The notes beneath the pieces are model-generated. The model was not told where the DNA came from. It worked only from the letters and a program-made list of their open reading frames with translations, and ran no database searches. Both the position numbers and the translations under genes were made by a program. Below are positions 45,977 through 54,625 of a stretch of 64,000 bases of DNA, in pieces. Source of the stretch: Polaribacter sp. L3A8 (lineage in GTDB: Bacteria > Bacteroidota > Bacteroidia > Flavobacteriales > Flavobacteriaceae); assembly GCF_009796785.1 (NCBI RefSeq), contig NZ_CP047026.1, forward strand, positions 2,204,501-2,268,500, written 5' to 3'. Position 1 is the first letter of the stretch, and every line of letters starts with the position of its first letter.

Positions 45977-46024
45977 CTTCATAGATCTTGTTACAAGTAC
46001 TCACTTGTAACAAGATCTATGAAG
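45977..46024. terminator. 22-bp perfect stem-loop after the VIT-family gene
   Basis: CTTCATAGATCTTGTTACAAG plus T pairs without mismatch with 46003-46024 around a 4-base loop (ACTC). It begins one base after the stop codon. No T run follows on either strand, so intrinsic termination is uncertain; 3'-end protection is equally possible. Confidence 0.6.
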
Positions 46025-46165
46025 CTGTAAAACTTTCTTTTCTAGTTTTTATTAATATTGTTGTGTTTAGAAAGTTGAGCTTAAAGTGAATGACTATTTC
46101 CCGTAGGAAAATAGAAGTTTCAAGAAGTACAAATAAATTTTAATTAAGCACTAATTTAGCAATTT

Positions 46166-46834
46166 TCACGATACTGTGTTGGCAGTAGTTTTTTTATTTT
46201 TCCCAGCTAATACTAGTATGAACAAAATAATTCCGCTTAAAATAACATTCAGAATGTAATTATATATTGGATTGTTGTCTATCAAAGGAATGAATGAGAA
46301 TATTTTAGATAAAAGTAAAGCAATGAGGTATGCAAATCCTTCAATAAAAATAAATCCAAGTAGTGTATTGAAAACATCTCTCCTTTGAGTCAATAATATG
46401 AAAGGTATGACAATTGCAAATATTCCGAATGAAAGTATTATCCACCAAGATGAAGTAATGAAATGTATTCTAGAATTTCTTTGCGTTTCTAATTTTACTG
46501 TTTCAACTGTTTTCGAGGGGTCTCCTTCAGAGGTTTCAAAATTCAGATTTGTCAAATAATCATAAGCTTTATCTTTAAGAGTTTTATGTTCAATTATGTC
46601 CGTTCGCAGTTTTATTAATTTATTTTTTTCCAAAACAGAAAAAGTCGAATCCTTTAATCCTTCGTTGATTTCATTTATCTGCGTAATCTTTTGAGAAGTA
46701 TTGTAATAGTATGAAAAACTAAAAGTATTATCTAAGAATACTAATATTATAACTCCAAAAACTATAAATAATGCTTTGGAAGATAAGTTTCTTGTTTTGT
46801 CAGTTAAGAAATGTATGATTGATGAAAAATCCAT
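46166..46834 (-). CDS. Four-helix membrane protein, unknown (possible cassette-borne gene)
   Basis: 222 residues with predicted membrane segments at about 20-40, 125-147, 152-180 and 190-213, and a periplasmic or cytoplasmic helical stretch between the first two (TSQKITQINEINEGLKDSTF). No family recognised. Flanked by inverted GTTGGCAGTA/TACTGCCAAC, with a 5' boundary nearly identical to that of the unrelated gene at 59033. An isolated gene between two conserved loci; probably acquired. Confidence 0.6.
   Translation of the reverse strand: MDFSSIIHFLTDKTRNLSSKALFIVFGVIILVFLDNTFSFSYYYNTSQKITQINEINEGLKDSTFSVLEKNKLIKLRTDIIEHKTLKDKAYDYLTNLNFETSEGDPSKTVETVKLETQRNSRIHFITSSWWIILSFGIFAIVIPFILLTQRRDVFNTLLGFIFIEGFAYLIALLLSKIFSFIPLIDNNPIYNYILNVILSGIILFILVLAGKNKKTTANTVS
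46178..46187 (-). repeat. 3' cassette-boundary-like repeat of the gene at 46166-46834
   Basis: On the minus strand TACTGCCAAC, the inverse of GTTGGCAGTA at the gene's 5' side. It overlaps the last codons of the gene. The downstream sequence to about 46040 contains a palindrome (CTATTTCCCGTAGGAAAATAG, 46094-46114). Confidence 0.6.
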
Positions 46835-46846
46835 TCAATTTAGGTA

Positions 46847-46870
46847 TTCGTGAGCTTAATTACTGCCAAC
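46847..46870 (-). repeat. 5' cassette-boundary-like repeat, site A
   Basis: On the minus strand GTTGGCAGTAATTAAG followed by CTCACGAA, 12 bases before the gene's ATG. It matches site B (58941-58964) at 21 of 24 positions, and all three differences are G/A. Confidence 0.7.
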
Positions 46871-46884
46871 CTTGTACAATAAAA

Positions 46885-48003
46885 CTATTCCTCTTTTTTA
46901 TCGTCTATAATACCCATTCTTTTAGCACGGTTTTCCCAAGACTTTCTAGCATGAGCTTGTAAATCTGCAACAGAATCACTTTCGTCCATAATTTCTAAAC
47001 CTAGCAACGTTTCTATAACATCTTCTTGAGAAACAATTCCGCTTACAGAACCATATTCATCTACAACCAACGCAATATGCTCTTTTTCTTTTATTAATTT
47101 ATCAAATAAATTAGCAATCGATAACTCTCTATTTGTAACTATAATTTCTCTTTTTATAGAAGCCAAAGTATTTTTACCTTTTCCATTAATCATTGCTTCT
47201 AATAAATTATCTTTTAGAAAATACCCTGTAATTTCATCAATATTTTCTGCAAAAACAGGAATCCTAGAAAAACGCAAGTTTTTATGATCGTTATAAAAAG
47301 ATTGTATGGTCTGACTTTCATCTGCAATTTCTAAAACAGATCTTGGTGTCATTACATCGTTTACCTTTATCTCTTTAAAACCTAATAAATTTCTAATAAC
47401 CTTACTTTCATTTTCATGAAAAACCCCATCTTTTTCAGCCATATCGGTCATTACTAAAAAGCCCTCTCTACTTAAAACACTTCCGTGCCCTTTACCTCCT
47501 ATTAATTTTGTTGTAAGTTGTAAAACCCATAAAAAACCTGTCCATTTTAATGGGAAAATCATAATTTTTAAAGCCTTAGAAGTAAAATTAGCCAACTGTT
47601 TCCAATACGTTGCTCCTATTGTTTTTGGTATAATCTCTGAAGCTACAAGAATTAAAATAGTCATTATGGTAGAAACCACACCTACCATAACATCTTCTGT
47701 TAATTTAATACCGAAAATAGTTTTTACAGATGTCCCATACATTTCTGCATAGGCTACTTTAGCTTGTACACCTACCAAAATTGCCCCAACTGTATGTGCA
47801 ATAGTATTAATTGTTAAGATTGCAATTAAAGGTTTGTCTACATCCTTTTTTAGTATTTCTAATTCAGTAGCAAATGCATGCCCTTCATTTTTTTTAAGAT
47901 TGATAAAAGTTGGTGTAATACTTAACAACACCGCTTCTAAGATTGAACATAAGAATGAAAAGAAAATAGAAATCGTAGCGAAAATAATTAATAATGTCAT
48001 CAA
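46885..48003 (-). CDS. CNNM/DUF21 transporter-associated protein with CBS pair
   Basis: 372 residues. N-terminal DUF21 membrane domain with about four segments (ILEAVLLSITPTFI; LTINTIAHTVGAILVG; ILVASEIIPKTIGATYWK), then two CBS domains (VMTPRSVLEIADESQTI...FSRIPVFAENIDEITGYF; IALVVDEYGSVSGIVSQEDVIETLLG). Such proteins take part in Mg2+/Co2+ homeostasis. The usual C-terminal CorC_HlyC domain is absent; the C terminus is short and basic. Confidence 0.9.
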   Translation of the reverse strand: MMTLLIIFATISIFFSFLCSILEAVLLSITPTFINLKKNEGHAFATELEILKKDVDKPLIAILTINTIAHTVGAILVGVQAKVAYAEMYGTSVKTIFGIKLTEDVMVGVVSTIMTILILVASEIIPKTIGATYWKQLANFTSKALKIMIFPLKWTGFLWVLQLTTKLIGGKGHGSVLSREGFLVMTDMAEKDGVFHENESKVIRNLLGFKEIKVNDVMTPRSVLEIADESQTIQSFYNDHKNLRFSRIPVFAENIDEITGYFLKDNLLEAMINGKGKNTLASIKREIIVTNRELSIANLFDKLIKEKEHIALVVDEYGSVSGIVSQEDVIETLLGLEIMDESDSVADLQAHARKSWENRAKRMGIIDDKKEE

Positions 48004-48036
48004 TAAATGTTTAGAATGTAAAAGTAAGGAAAATAA

Positions 48037-48065
48037 AAAACCTTAAGAATTTCTTCTTAAGGTTT
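48037..48065 (-). terminator. Terminator after the DUF3078 gene (48091-49023)
   Basis: AAACCTTAAGAA/TTCTTAAGGTTT around TTTC; read on the minus strand it is followed by a T-rich run. Confidence 0.7.
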
Positions 48066-48090
48066 AAATAAAATATATTTTATATGCTAA

Positions 48091-49023
48091 TTAAAAAGCA
48101 TAGCTCATACCAAATAACCAGTAAGTTTGTAACTTATTATCTACAGTATCAAAAGTTGCCGAAGGAATCGGATTTATATCTCTTGTTTGTAAATAGTTTA
48201 AAGCTTCTTGTTTATTATCACGTAAACCAACTTCTAAACCTACACCAATTCCTTTCCAGATTGTGTAACCAAAAGAGTTTGTCCAAGTCCAGTTAGATAA
48301 ATCTGCATCTTCATAGCTTTGAAAGATAGATAAGTTAGATTTTACACTTAATTTACCGTATTTTTTAGTGTAATCTGCAACAATTTTTGCCCCTAAAGAA
48401 GATTCAAAAACACTTTCTCCATTACTAAAAACAAAATTGTAGTTTCCTGGGTGCATTACAACAACTAAGTTGTCTGTAGGCGTCCAAGTAGCACCAACAC
48501 CAAAGTCTAAATAACCTGGGTTATTAAAGTTTTCTATAATAGTAGTTCTGTATTCTGCTAAACCAGAAAGTGCCCACTTTTTGTTTAATCTTTTACCATA
48601 TAAAGAGCTAATAGTAAATACATCTGTAGCAGCTTCAAAAGATCCATTATCACTTGGGTCATCTTTATCATCTAACTTTACCCAGCCTAAATTAATAGAT
48701 CCAGAGTTTCTCCAGAAAAAATCTTCTTCAATTAAATTAGCAAAACCATTTACAGTAATACCAATGTTACCTGCAGATGAGTTTGCAGCAGATTTAGAAT
48801 ACCAGTTATTAAAACCAGAAAGACTACCACCAACGGTACCAAAAGCACCTTTTCTCCATCCTGGAAGTGCATCAATTTTTGCTTGTAAAGCTTTTACTTC
48901 TCCTTGTAATTTAGCAATTTGTGCTTTTTTAGGAGCTTGTTCTTTTTTTAACTCTTCTGCTGTTTGTCCATTCACAGAAAAACTAATGAATACCAATAAT
49001 AGTAAGATTGATAATTTTTTCAT
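48091..49023 (-). CDS. DUF3078 outer-membrane beta-barrel protein
   Basis: 310 residues: signal peptide (MKKLSILLLLVFISFSVNG), an N-terminal helical or coiled stretch (EELKKEQAPKKAQIAKLQGEVKALQAKID, in parts), then alternating strands such as SINLGWVKLDD and LAEYRTTIIENFNN, ending in a terminal aromatic (FGMSYAF), a typical outer-membrane barrel ending. DUF3078 is frequent in Bacteroidota; its function is unknown. Adjacent to a second DUF3078 gene. Confidence 0.85.
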   Translation of the reverse strand: MKKLSILLLLVFISFSVNGQTAEELKKEQAPKKAQIAKLQGEVKALQAKIDALPGWRKGAFGTVGGSLSGFNNWYSKSAANSSAGNIGITVNGFANLIEEDFFWRNSGSINLGWVKLDDKDDPSDNGSFEAATDVFTISSLYGKRLNKKWALSGLAEYRTTIIENFNNPGYLDFGVGATWTPTDNLVVVMHPGNYNFVFSNGESVFESSLGAKIVADYTKKYGKLSVKSNLSIFQSYEDADLSNWTWTNSFGYTIWKGIGVGLEVGLRDNKQEALNYLQTRDINPIPSATFDTVDNKLQTYWLFGMSYAF

Positions 49024-49092
49024 TTTTATTTTTTTTAATATTTAATTTTTAAACGTGCAAAAATACACTTTTATTACTTAGACAAAAAAAAA

Positions 49093-49956
49093 TTAATAAG
49101 TCACTTTTTCATGAAAACTATAGTTTAACCCTAAACCAAACAATTGCCTAAACTGCACTCTACTAGAGGCATTATCATCCATAACACCATGAAAAGTCAT
49201 GTGCATTTTCATATGCTTATTCACTTTAAAACGAATATTAGTTTGATTTTCTACATCCATATTTTCCGGTTGATCTAGATAATCTGAATAGACTGTTAAA
49301 ACATTTTCTACTTCAACGTTTTCCATTACCGTAAATTTAAAATAACTTGATAAGTTAAAACCTAAACTGAATGCAGTGTTATCTCCCTCATCTACCCCAA
49401 ATTGCCCTGAAAAGAAATCGCTAACCATTGTTAACCTAGCTGTAGCGGGCGCTATATTTATATTTGAATTATCCGATTTTTTCCACAGCATACCTGGTCC
49501 TAGACTTAAATATGCAGGTGATAAAAAATCTGAAACGGGCAATGGTGGTGTTTTTTTGTAATTATAACCTCTTGTATACTGTGTTTTAAAGTTTACAAAT
49601 TGAGAAAGAAACCAATTTTTACCAGATTTAATACCCAACAAAGAGTTTAATTCAAATCTATCATTTGTTTTTCGATATCCCTTACCATTTAAATGACTTA
49701 AACCGTAGCCAGTTAATATCCTTGTATCCCAGTTAATATTCTTCTTTTTGTAATTAAAATCGTAATGAACATTTATATCTCCTGCAACGGTGTTTTCTCC
49801 ACCAGAAACCCAGTTTGTAAATGAAGACTGATTAAAAACAAACGTAAACCTTCCTAGAATTTTCCATTTAGGGATAGGTAATGTATCCTTTTTCTTTTTT
49901 TGTGCATAAAAAGAAGTGGAAATAATAAGTAGTAAAAGAAGTAATAGTCTTCTCAT
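49093..49956 (-). CDS. DUF3078 outer-membrane beta-barrel protein (second paralogue)
   Basis: 287 residues with signal peptide (MRRLLLLLLLIISTSFYA). Shares the DUF3078 opening FNQSSFTNWVSGGENTVAGDI with the typical GGENT motif, followed by barrel strands such as LGPGMLWKKSDNSNINIAPAT. It probably arose by old duplication, as similarity to the neighbour at 48091 is limited to the general pattern. Function unknown. Confidence 0.85.
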   Translation of the reverse strand: MRRLLLLLLLIISTSFYAQKKKKDTLPIPKWKILGRFTFVFNQSSFTNWVSGGENTVAGDINVHYDFNYKKKNINWDTRILTGYGLSHLNGKGYRKTNDRFELNSLLGIKSGKNWFLSQFVNFKTQYTRGYNYKKTPPLPVSDFLSPAYLSLGPGMLWKKSDNSNINIAPATARLTMVSDFFSGQFGVDEGDNTAFSLGFNLSSYFKFTVMENVEVENVLTVYSDYLDQPENMDVENQTNIRFKVNKHMKMHMTFHGVMDDNASSRVQFRQLFGLGLNYSFHEKVTY

Positions 49957-50003
49957 GATAAAAAAATAAATGGTTAAGTAATCGTATCTTCAATAATTTA
50001 AAA

Positions 50004-50513
50004 TTATTTTTTAGTTTTATATAAAGGAACTGTAGAACAAGCTTCTCCAAACATAATAGATCTTGCTACTGGCTGTAATTTTTCTATTAAAAAAACATAA
50101 GCAGATTCTGGTATAGGTTTATTTGCACATCCTTTTATGATAACGGGTGCATCTACAAATTCTTTAAAATCTAAAAAACCTATTAGTTCTTGATAAAGAA
50201 CGGTTTCTAATAGTTCTAAATTACCAATAACCACTTTGTTTGCAAACGGAATTAATTCTGACGCAACCAACATAAAAGCCCAAGAAGGAATTATAGCGTC
50301 TGCCGAACAAGAAATAGCTACAAAAGAATTTTTGTACTGAGACCAGTCATGGTTTTTTACAGATTCTCTAAAATCTGTCTCTTTTAAGATTAACTCTTTA
50401 AACAACCAATCTTTTACATCAAAAACAACTCTTTTTCCTTCTGGATAGATTTCCTCTAAATCAAAAGTTTTTAGTTTACTATTTGTAACTCTATTTATAA
50501 TTTCTTCTTCCAT
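50004..50513 (-). CDS. DUF2480-family protein
   Basis: 169 residues matching DUF2480, a cytosolic family restricted to Bacteroidota (NRVTNSKLKTFDLEEIYPEG; FVAISCSADAIIPSWAFMLVAS; VIIKGCANKPIPESAYVFL; MFGEACSTVPLYK). Conserved Cys residues in SCSAD, GCANK and EACST are of interest because the gene follows sufE and a DUF59 gene, which hints at a role in Fe-S cluster maturation (inference). Confidence 0.82.
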   Translation of the reverse strand: MEEEIINRVTNSKLKTFDLEEIYPEGKRVVFDVKDWLFKELILKETDFRESVKNHDWSQYKNSFVAISCSADAIIPSWAFMLVASELIPFANKVVIGNLELLETVLYQELIGFLDFKEFVDAPVIIKGCANKPIPESAYVFLIEKLQPVARSIMFGEACSTVPLYKTKK

Positions 50514-50514
50514 T

Positions 50515-50562
50515 TTTCAAAGTTTCAAAGTTTCAAAGTTTTAAAGTTTTAAAGTTTTAAAG
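50515..50562. repeat. Six tandem 8-bp repeats (TTTCAAAG/TTTTAAAG)
   Basis: Three perfect TTTCAAAG units followed by three TTTTAAAG units, then a broken unit. It lies one base outside the start codon of the DUF2480 gene, in its 5' leader on the minus strand. Confidence 0.9.
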
Positions 50563-50607
50563 TTTGCACTTTTAACTAATCATTCAAAACTTAACATTAA
50601 TAACTAC

Positions 50608-50928
50608 TTACAACATACCAAGTTCTAGTTTTGCTTCTTCACTCATCATATCTTGTGTCCAAGTAGGATCAAAAGTAATTTCTACCTCACAATTTTCAAT
50701 TTCTTTTAAGGATTTTACTTTTTCCTCTACATCCGCAGGTAAACTTTCTGCAACAGGGCAATTTGGAGACGTTAATGTCATTAATATTTTTGCATTACTA
50801 TCTTCTGATACAAAAACATCATAAATTAAACCTAATTCGTAAATATCTACAGGAATCTCTGGATCGTAAATTGTTTTTAAAACATTTACAATTTTATCTC
50901 CTATTACTTCTAACTCTTTATCTGTCAT
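50608..50928 (-). CDS. SUF-type DUF59 (MIP18-like) Fe-S assembly protein
   Basis: 106 residues with the DUF59 core: YDPEIPVDIYELGLIYDVFV, MTLTSPNCPVAESLP (the conserved Cys) and FDPTWTQDMMS. SufT/PaaD-like factors assist Fe-S cluster delivery. It follows sufE by 18 bases and precedes DUF2480, so the three form a small Fe-S related operon. The other suf genes are not in the window. Confidence 0.92.
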   Translation of the reverse strand: MTDKELEVIGDKIVNVLKTIYDPEIPVDIYELGLIYDVFVSEDSNAKILMTLTSPNCPVAESLPADVEEKVKSLKEIENCEVEITFDPTWTQDMMSEEAKLELGML

Positions 50929-50946
50929 CCTTAAAATCTTAATTTG

Positions 50947-51369
50947 CTAATTTAATTTCGTTTGTTGTGCTATGGCATACATTTTTATATACTTAATCAT
51001 AGAAACTAAACCATTTGCTCTGGTAGGTGATAAATGCTCTTTTAAACCGATTTCATCAATAAAATCTGTGGTAGCACCTAAAATATCTATTGGTTTTTGA
51101 TTCGAATAAACCCTCAATAATAATGCCACAATTCCTTTGGTTAAAATAGCATCACTATCTCCAGTAAACTTAATAGTATCGTTCTCTAACTCTGAATATA
51201 ACCATACTTTAGACTGGCATCCTTTTATTAAATTTTCATCTAATTTATGCGCGTCATCAATAATTGGTAAAGATTTCCCTAACTCTATAATGTACTCATA
51301 GCGTTCCATCCAATCATCAAACATAGAAAACTCATCAATAATTTCTTCTTGTATTTCTTTGATAGTCAT
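50947..51369 (-). CDS. sufE: Cysteine desulfuration protein SufE
   Basis: 140 residues. Accepts sulfur from the SufS cysteine desulfurase; the active Cys sits in LIKGCQSKVWLYSE. The fold is typical (EEIIDEFSMFDDWMERYEYIIELGKSLP at the N terminus). Its start codon overlaps the promoter region of the divergent PfkB gene. Confidence 0.95.
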   Translation of the reverse strand: MTIKEIQEEIIDEFSMFDDWMERYEYIIELGKSLPIIDDAHKLDENLIKGCQSKVWLYSELENDTIKFTGDSDAILTKGIVALLLRVYSNQKPIDILGATTDFIDEIGLKEHLSPTRANGLVSMIKYIKMYAIAQQTKLN

Positions 51370-51387
51370 TTTTAAAACTTATTTTTG
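51358..51387 (+). promoter_or_regulatory. Promoter of the PfkB-family gene
   Basis: TTTG (51358-51361), 18 bases, TATTTTTG (51380-51387); the -33 box lies within the first codons of the divergent sufE. Confidence 0.65.
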
Positions 51388-51441
51388 CACTTTTAAAAAA
51401 GCATTCTTATTGAATGCAAAATTACGTATAAAATCTAAGAA

Positions 51442-52368
51442 ATGAGCAAATTATTAGCAGTCGGTACAGTAGCATTTGATGCTATTGAAACTCCTTTTGG
51501 GAAAACGGACAAAATATTAGGTGGTTCTGGAACTTATGTAGGTTTAGCTGCAAGTCAATTTGGAGTAAAAACTGGCGTTGTTTCTGTTGTTGGTGGAGAT
51601 TTTCCTTCTTCATATTTAGAAATGATGAACTCTAAAGGAATTAATACTGATGGAATTGAAGTAAACAAAGAAGGTAAAACTTTTTTCTGGAGTGGTAAAT
51701 ATCATAATGATATGAATTCTAGAGATACTTTAATTACAGAATTAAATGTACTAGAAACATTTGCACCCGTTGTACCAGAAAGTTTTAAAGACGCAGGTAT
51801 TGTAATGTTAGGAAACTTACATCCTTTAACACAAGCATCTGTTTTAGACCAAATGACAGAAAGACCAAAATTAGTAGTTTTAGATACTATGAATTTTTGG
51901 ATGGACATTGCTTTAGCAGATTTACATACCGTTTTAAAGAGAGTAGATGTAATTACTATTAATGATGAAGAAGCGCGTCAATTATCCGGAGAATATTCTT
52001 TGGTAAATGCAGCTAAAAAGATTCATAAAATGGGACCAAAATATGTGGTCATTAAAAAAGGAGAACATGGTGCTTTATTATTTAATGAAGGAGATATGTT
52101 TTATGCACCTGCATTACCTTTAGCAGAAGTTTTTGATCCAACAGGAGCAGGAGATACATTTGCGGGTGGTTTTTGTGGCTATTTAGCAAAAACAGAAGAC
52201 ATTTCTTTTAACAACATGAAAAATGCAATTATATATGGTTCTAACCTAGCGTCTTTCTGTGTAGAAAAGTTTGGTACAGAACGCATGCAAGACCTTACAG
52301 AAGAAGAAGTTAAAAAGCGATTACAAGCTTTTAAAGAATTAACACAATTTGATATAAAAATATCTTAA
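51442..52368 (+). CDS. PfkB-family carbohydrate/adenosine kinase
   Basis: 308 residues. N-terminal GGSGTYVGLAASQFG (sugar or nucleoside binding), C-terminal EVFDPTGAGDTFAGGFCGYLA with the catalytic Asp and anion hole GAGD. PfkB enzymes phosphorylate ribose, adenosine or similar substrates. The next gene is a PurF-like amidotransferase, which makes a purine-related substrate such as adenosine plausible (inference). Confidence 0.85.
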   Translation: MSKLLAVGTVAFDAIETPFGKTDKILGGSGTYVGLAASQFGVKTGVVSVVGGDFPSSYLEMMNSKGINTDGIEVNKEGKTFFWSGKYHNDMNSRDTLITELNVLETFAPVVPESFKDAGIVMLGNLHPLTQASVLDQMTERPKLVVLDTMNFWMDIALADLHTVLKRVDVITINDEEARQLSGEYSLVNAAKKIHKMGPKYVVIKKGEHGALLFNEGDMFYAPALPLAEVFDPTGAGDTFAGGFCGYLAKTEDISFNNMKNAIIYGSNLASFCVEKFGTERMQDLTEEEVKKRLQAFKELTQFDIKIS

Positions 52369-52375
52369 TTTTAAT

Positions 52376-52406
52376 CCGCGGCTTTTTGCTGCGGCTTTTT
52401 TTTTTA
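52376..52406 (+). terminator. Terminator of the PfkB-family gene
   Basis: CCGC/GCGG stem around GGCTTTTTGCT followed by a long T run; eight bases after the stop. Confidence 0.75.
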
Positions 52407-52437
52407 CAACAACACAACAAAAAAACTATAAATACCA

Positions 52438-54336
52438 ATGAGTGATGCTATTAAACACGAATGTGGAATTGCACTTGTTAGACTAAAGAAACCATTACAA
52501 TTTTATAAAGACAAATACGGTTCTGCTTTTTACGGAATCAACAAAATGTATTTATTAATGGAAAAACAGCACAATCGCGGACAAGATGGTGCCGGTTTTG
52601 CTAGCATAAAATTTAATGTAGCCCCAGGCACAAGATATATTAGTAGAGTGCGCTCTAACCAATCGCAACCCATACAAGATATTTTTGCTCAAATTAACGA
52701 ACGTTTAAATGGAATTTTAGAACAAAATCCAGATAAAAAAGACGATGTTGCATGGCAAGAAGAAAACATGCCTTATGTTGGTAATTTGTTTTTAGGACAC
52801 GTGCGTTATGGTACTTTTGGTAAAAATAGTATAGAAAGTGTACACCCTTTTTTACGCCAAAGTAATTGGAGACACAAAAACTTAATAGTTGCTGGTAACT
52901 TTAATATGACAAACTCTAAACAAATGTTAGAAGAGTTAATTGAGTTAGGTCAACACCCAAAAGAGTCTACCGATACGGTAACTGTAATGGAAAAAATTGG
53001 TCATTTTTTAGAAGATGAAGTGGGTAAATTATATCAACAAGCTAAAAAAGAAGGTTTTAATAAAAGAAACGCCTCTCCATTTATCGAAGAAAATTTAAGT
53101 CTTAAAAAGGTATTAAAAAGATCTTCTAAAAACTGGGATGGTGGATATGCAATGGCAGGTTTAGTTGGACATGGAGATGCTTTTGTTTTAAGAGATCCAA
53201 ACGGAATTAGACCTACTTACTTTTATGAAGACGAAGAAGTAGTTGTTGTTGCATCAGAAAGACCAGTAATACAAACTGTTTTTAATGTAAAGATTGATGA
53301 CGTACAAGAATTAAAAAGAGGCCATGCTTTAATTATTAAAAAGAGCGGAAAAACGTCTATCAAAAAAGTTTTAGAACCAAGAGAAAATAAAGCATGTTCT
53401 TTTGAGCGTATTTATTTTTCTAGAGGAAGTGATGCTTCTATTTATGAAGAACGTAAAAATTTAGGTAAATATGTGTTTCCTAAAGTTTTAAATTCTATTG
53501 ATAACGATATCTCTAATACTGTTTTTTCTTTTATTCCAAATACAGCAGAAACTTCTTTTTACGGAATGACAGAAGCTGCTGAAGATTCTTTGAATGAGCA
53601 AAAAACAGCAAAAATATTAGCAGGTGGAACAAAATTATCTGCTCAAAAGGTTACAGAAATTTTATCTGAAAGACCTCGTTTTGAAAAAATTGCAATTAAA
53701 GATGCAAAACTAAGAACTTTTATTGCTGATGATAGCAGTAGAGATGATTTAGTAGAGCATGTATATGATATTACTTACGGTGTTGTAAAACCTACCGACA
53801 ACCTTGTTATTATTGATGATAGTATTGTTCGCGGAACAACCTTAAAGAAAAGTATTATTAGAATCTTAGATAGATTAAGCCCTAAGAAAATAGTTGTTGT
53901 TTCTTCTGCCCCACAAATTCGTTACCCAGATTGTTACGGAATTGACATGGCTAGAATTGATGATTTTATTGCTTTTAAAGCTGCTTTAGAATTACTTAAA
54001 GACACAAATCAATATCATATTGTAGACGATGTTTACAAGAAATGTAAAGAGCAACAATCTAAACCAGATATAGAAATTACAAACCACGTAAAAGAAATCT
54101 ATAATCCTTTTAAAGCTGAAGAGATTTCTGCTAAAATTGCAGAAATGTTAAAAACAGAAGATATTAAAGCAGGTGTAGAAGTTATTTATCAATCTATAGA
54201 AGGTTTGCACAAAGCGTGTCCGGATAATCTCGGAGATTGGTATTTTACTGGTAACTACCCTACTCCTGGCGGACATAGAGTTGTAAACCAAGCTTTTATT
54301 AACTTTTATGAAGGTAATAGCGAAAGAGCTTATTAA
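52438..54336 (+). CDS. PurF-like amidophosphoribosyltransferase (long form)
   Basis: Makes 5-phosphoribosylamine from PRPP and glutamine in purine synthesis, if it is a true PurF. 632 residues, about 100 more than classical PurF. The glutaminase nucleophile is Cys9 after an eight-residue propeptide (HECGIALVRL), with QHNRGQDGAGFAS and GHVRYGTFG of the class II amidotransferase domain. The PRPP loop VIIDDSIVRGTTLKKS is in the C-terminal domain. Many Bacteroidota carry this long form beside a shorter PurF; whether it is the main enzyme is unclear. Confidence 0.9.
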   Translation: MSDAIKHECGIALVRLKKPLQFYKDKYGSAFYGINKMYLLMEKQHNRGQDGAGFASIKFNVAPGTRYISRVRSNQSQPIQDIFAQINERLNGILEQNPDKKDDVAWQEENMPYVGNLFLGHVRYGTFGKNSIESVHPFLRQSNWRHKNLIVAGNFNMTNSKQMLEELIELGQHPKESTDTVTVMEKIGHFLEDEVGKLYQQAKKEGFNKRNASPFIEENLSLKKVLKRSSKNWDGGYAMAGLVGHGDAFVLRDPNGIRPTYFYEDEEVVVVASERPVIQTVFNVKIDDVQELKRGHALIIKKSGKTSIKKVLEPRENKACSFERIYFSRGSDASIYEERKNLGKYVFPKVLNSIDNDISNTVFSFIPNTAETSFYGMTEAAEDSLNEQKTAKILAGGTKLSAQKVTEILSERPRFEKIAIKDAKLRTFIADDSSRDDLVEHVYDITYGVVKPTDNLVIIDDSIVRGTTLKKSIIRILDRLSPKKIVVVSSAPQIRYPDCYGIDMARIDDFIAFKAALELLKDTNQYHIVDDVYKKCKEQQSKPDIEITNHVKEIYNPFKAEEISAKIAEMLKTEDIKAGVEVIYQSIEGLHKACPDNLGDWYFTGNYPTPGGHRVVNQAFINFYEGNSERAY

Positions 54337-54365
54337 GACCAACTCTTTTATTATTTCTAAACTTT

Positions 54366-54403
54366 AAAAAACTCATCTACAATTAACTGTAGATGAGTTT
54401 TTG
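54366..54403 (+). terminator. Terminator of the PurF-like gene
   Basis: AAAACTCATCTACA/TGTAGATGAGTTTT around ATTAAC, ending in a T run; 30 bases after the stop. Confidence 0.85.
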
Positions 54404-54625
54404 TTTTAAACACACTTATAAAAATTAAGTTCGTACACTTACTTATATACAACTTACAACTTAACATTATTAAGCACTCCCTCTTAAACACCTAAAATAT
54501 TTACATAATAACTTCTTATATTTTAGTATTTATTCTCATTTAAACAACCTATCTTCCTTTAACATTTCTTTAAGATTCATTTTTTATAGTTTTCCTAAAT
54601 TGTGTCATAATTCAAATAAAACTTA

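Noticed and set aside
50515..50562. Octamer repeat as a CRISPR array
   Set aside because: Units are 8 bp with no spacers and there are no cas genes in the window.
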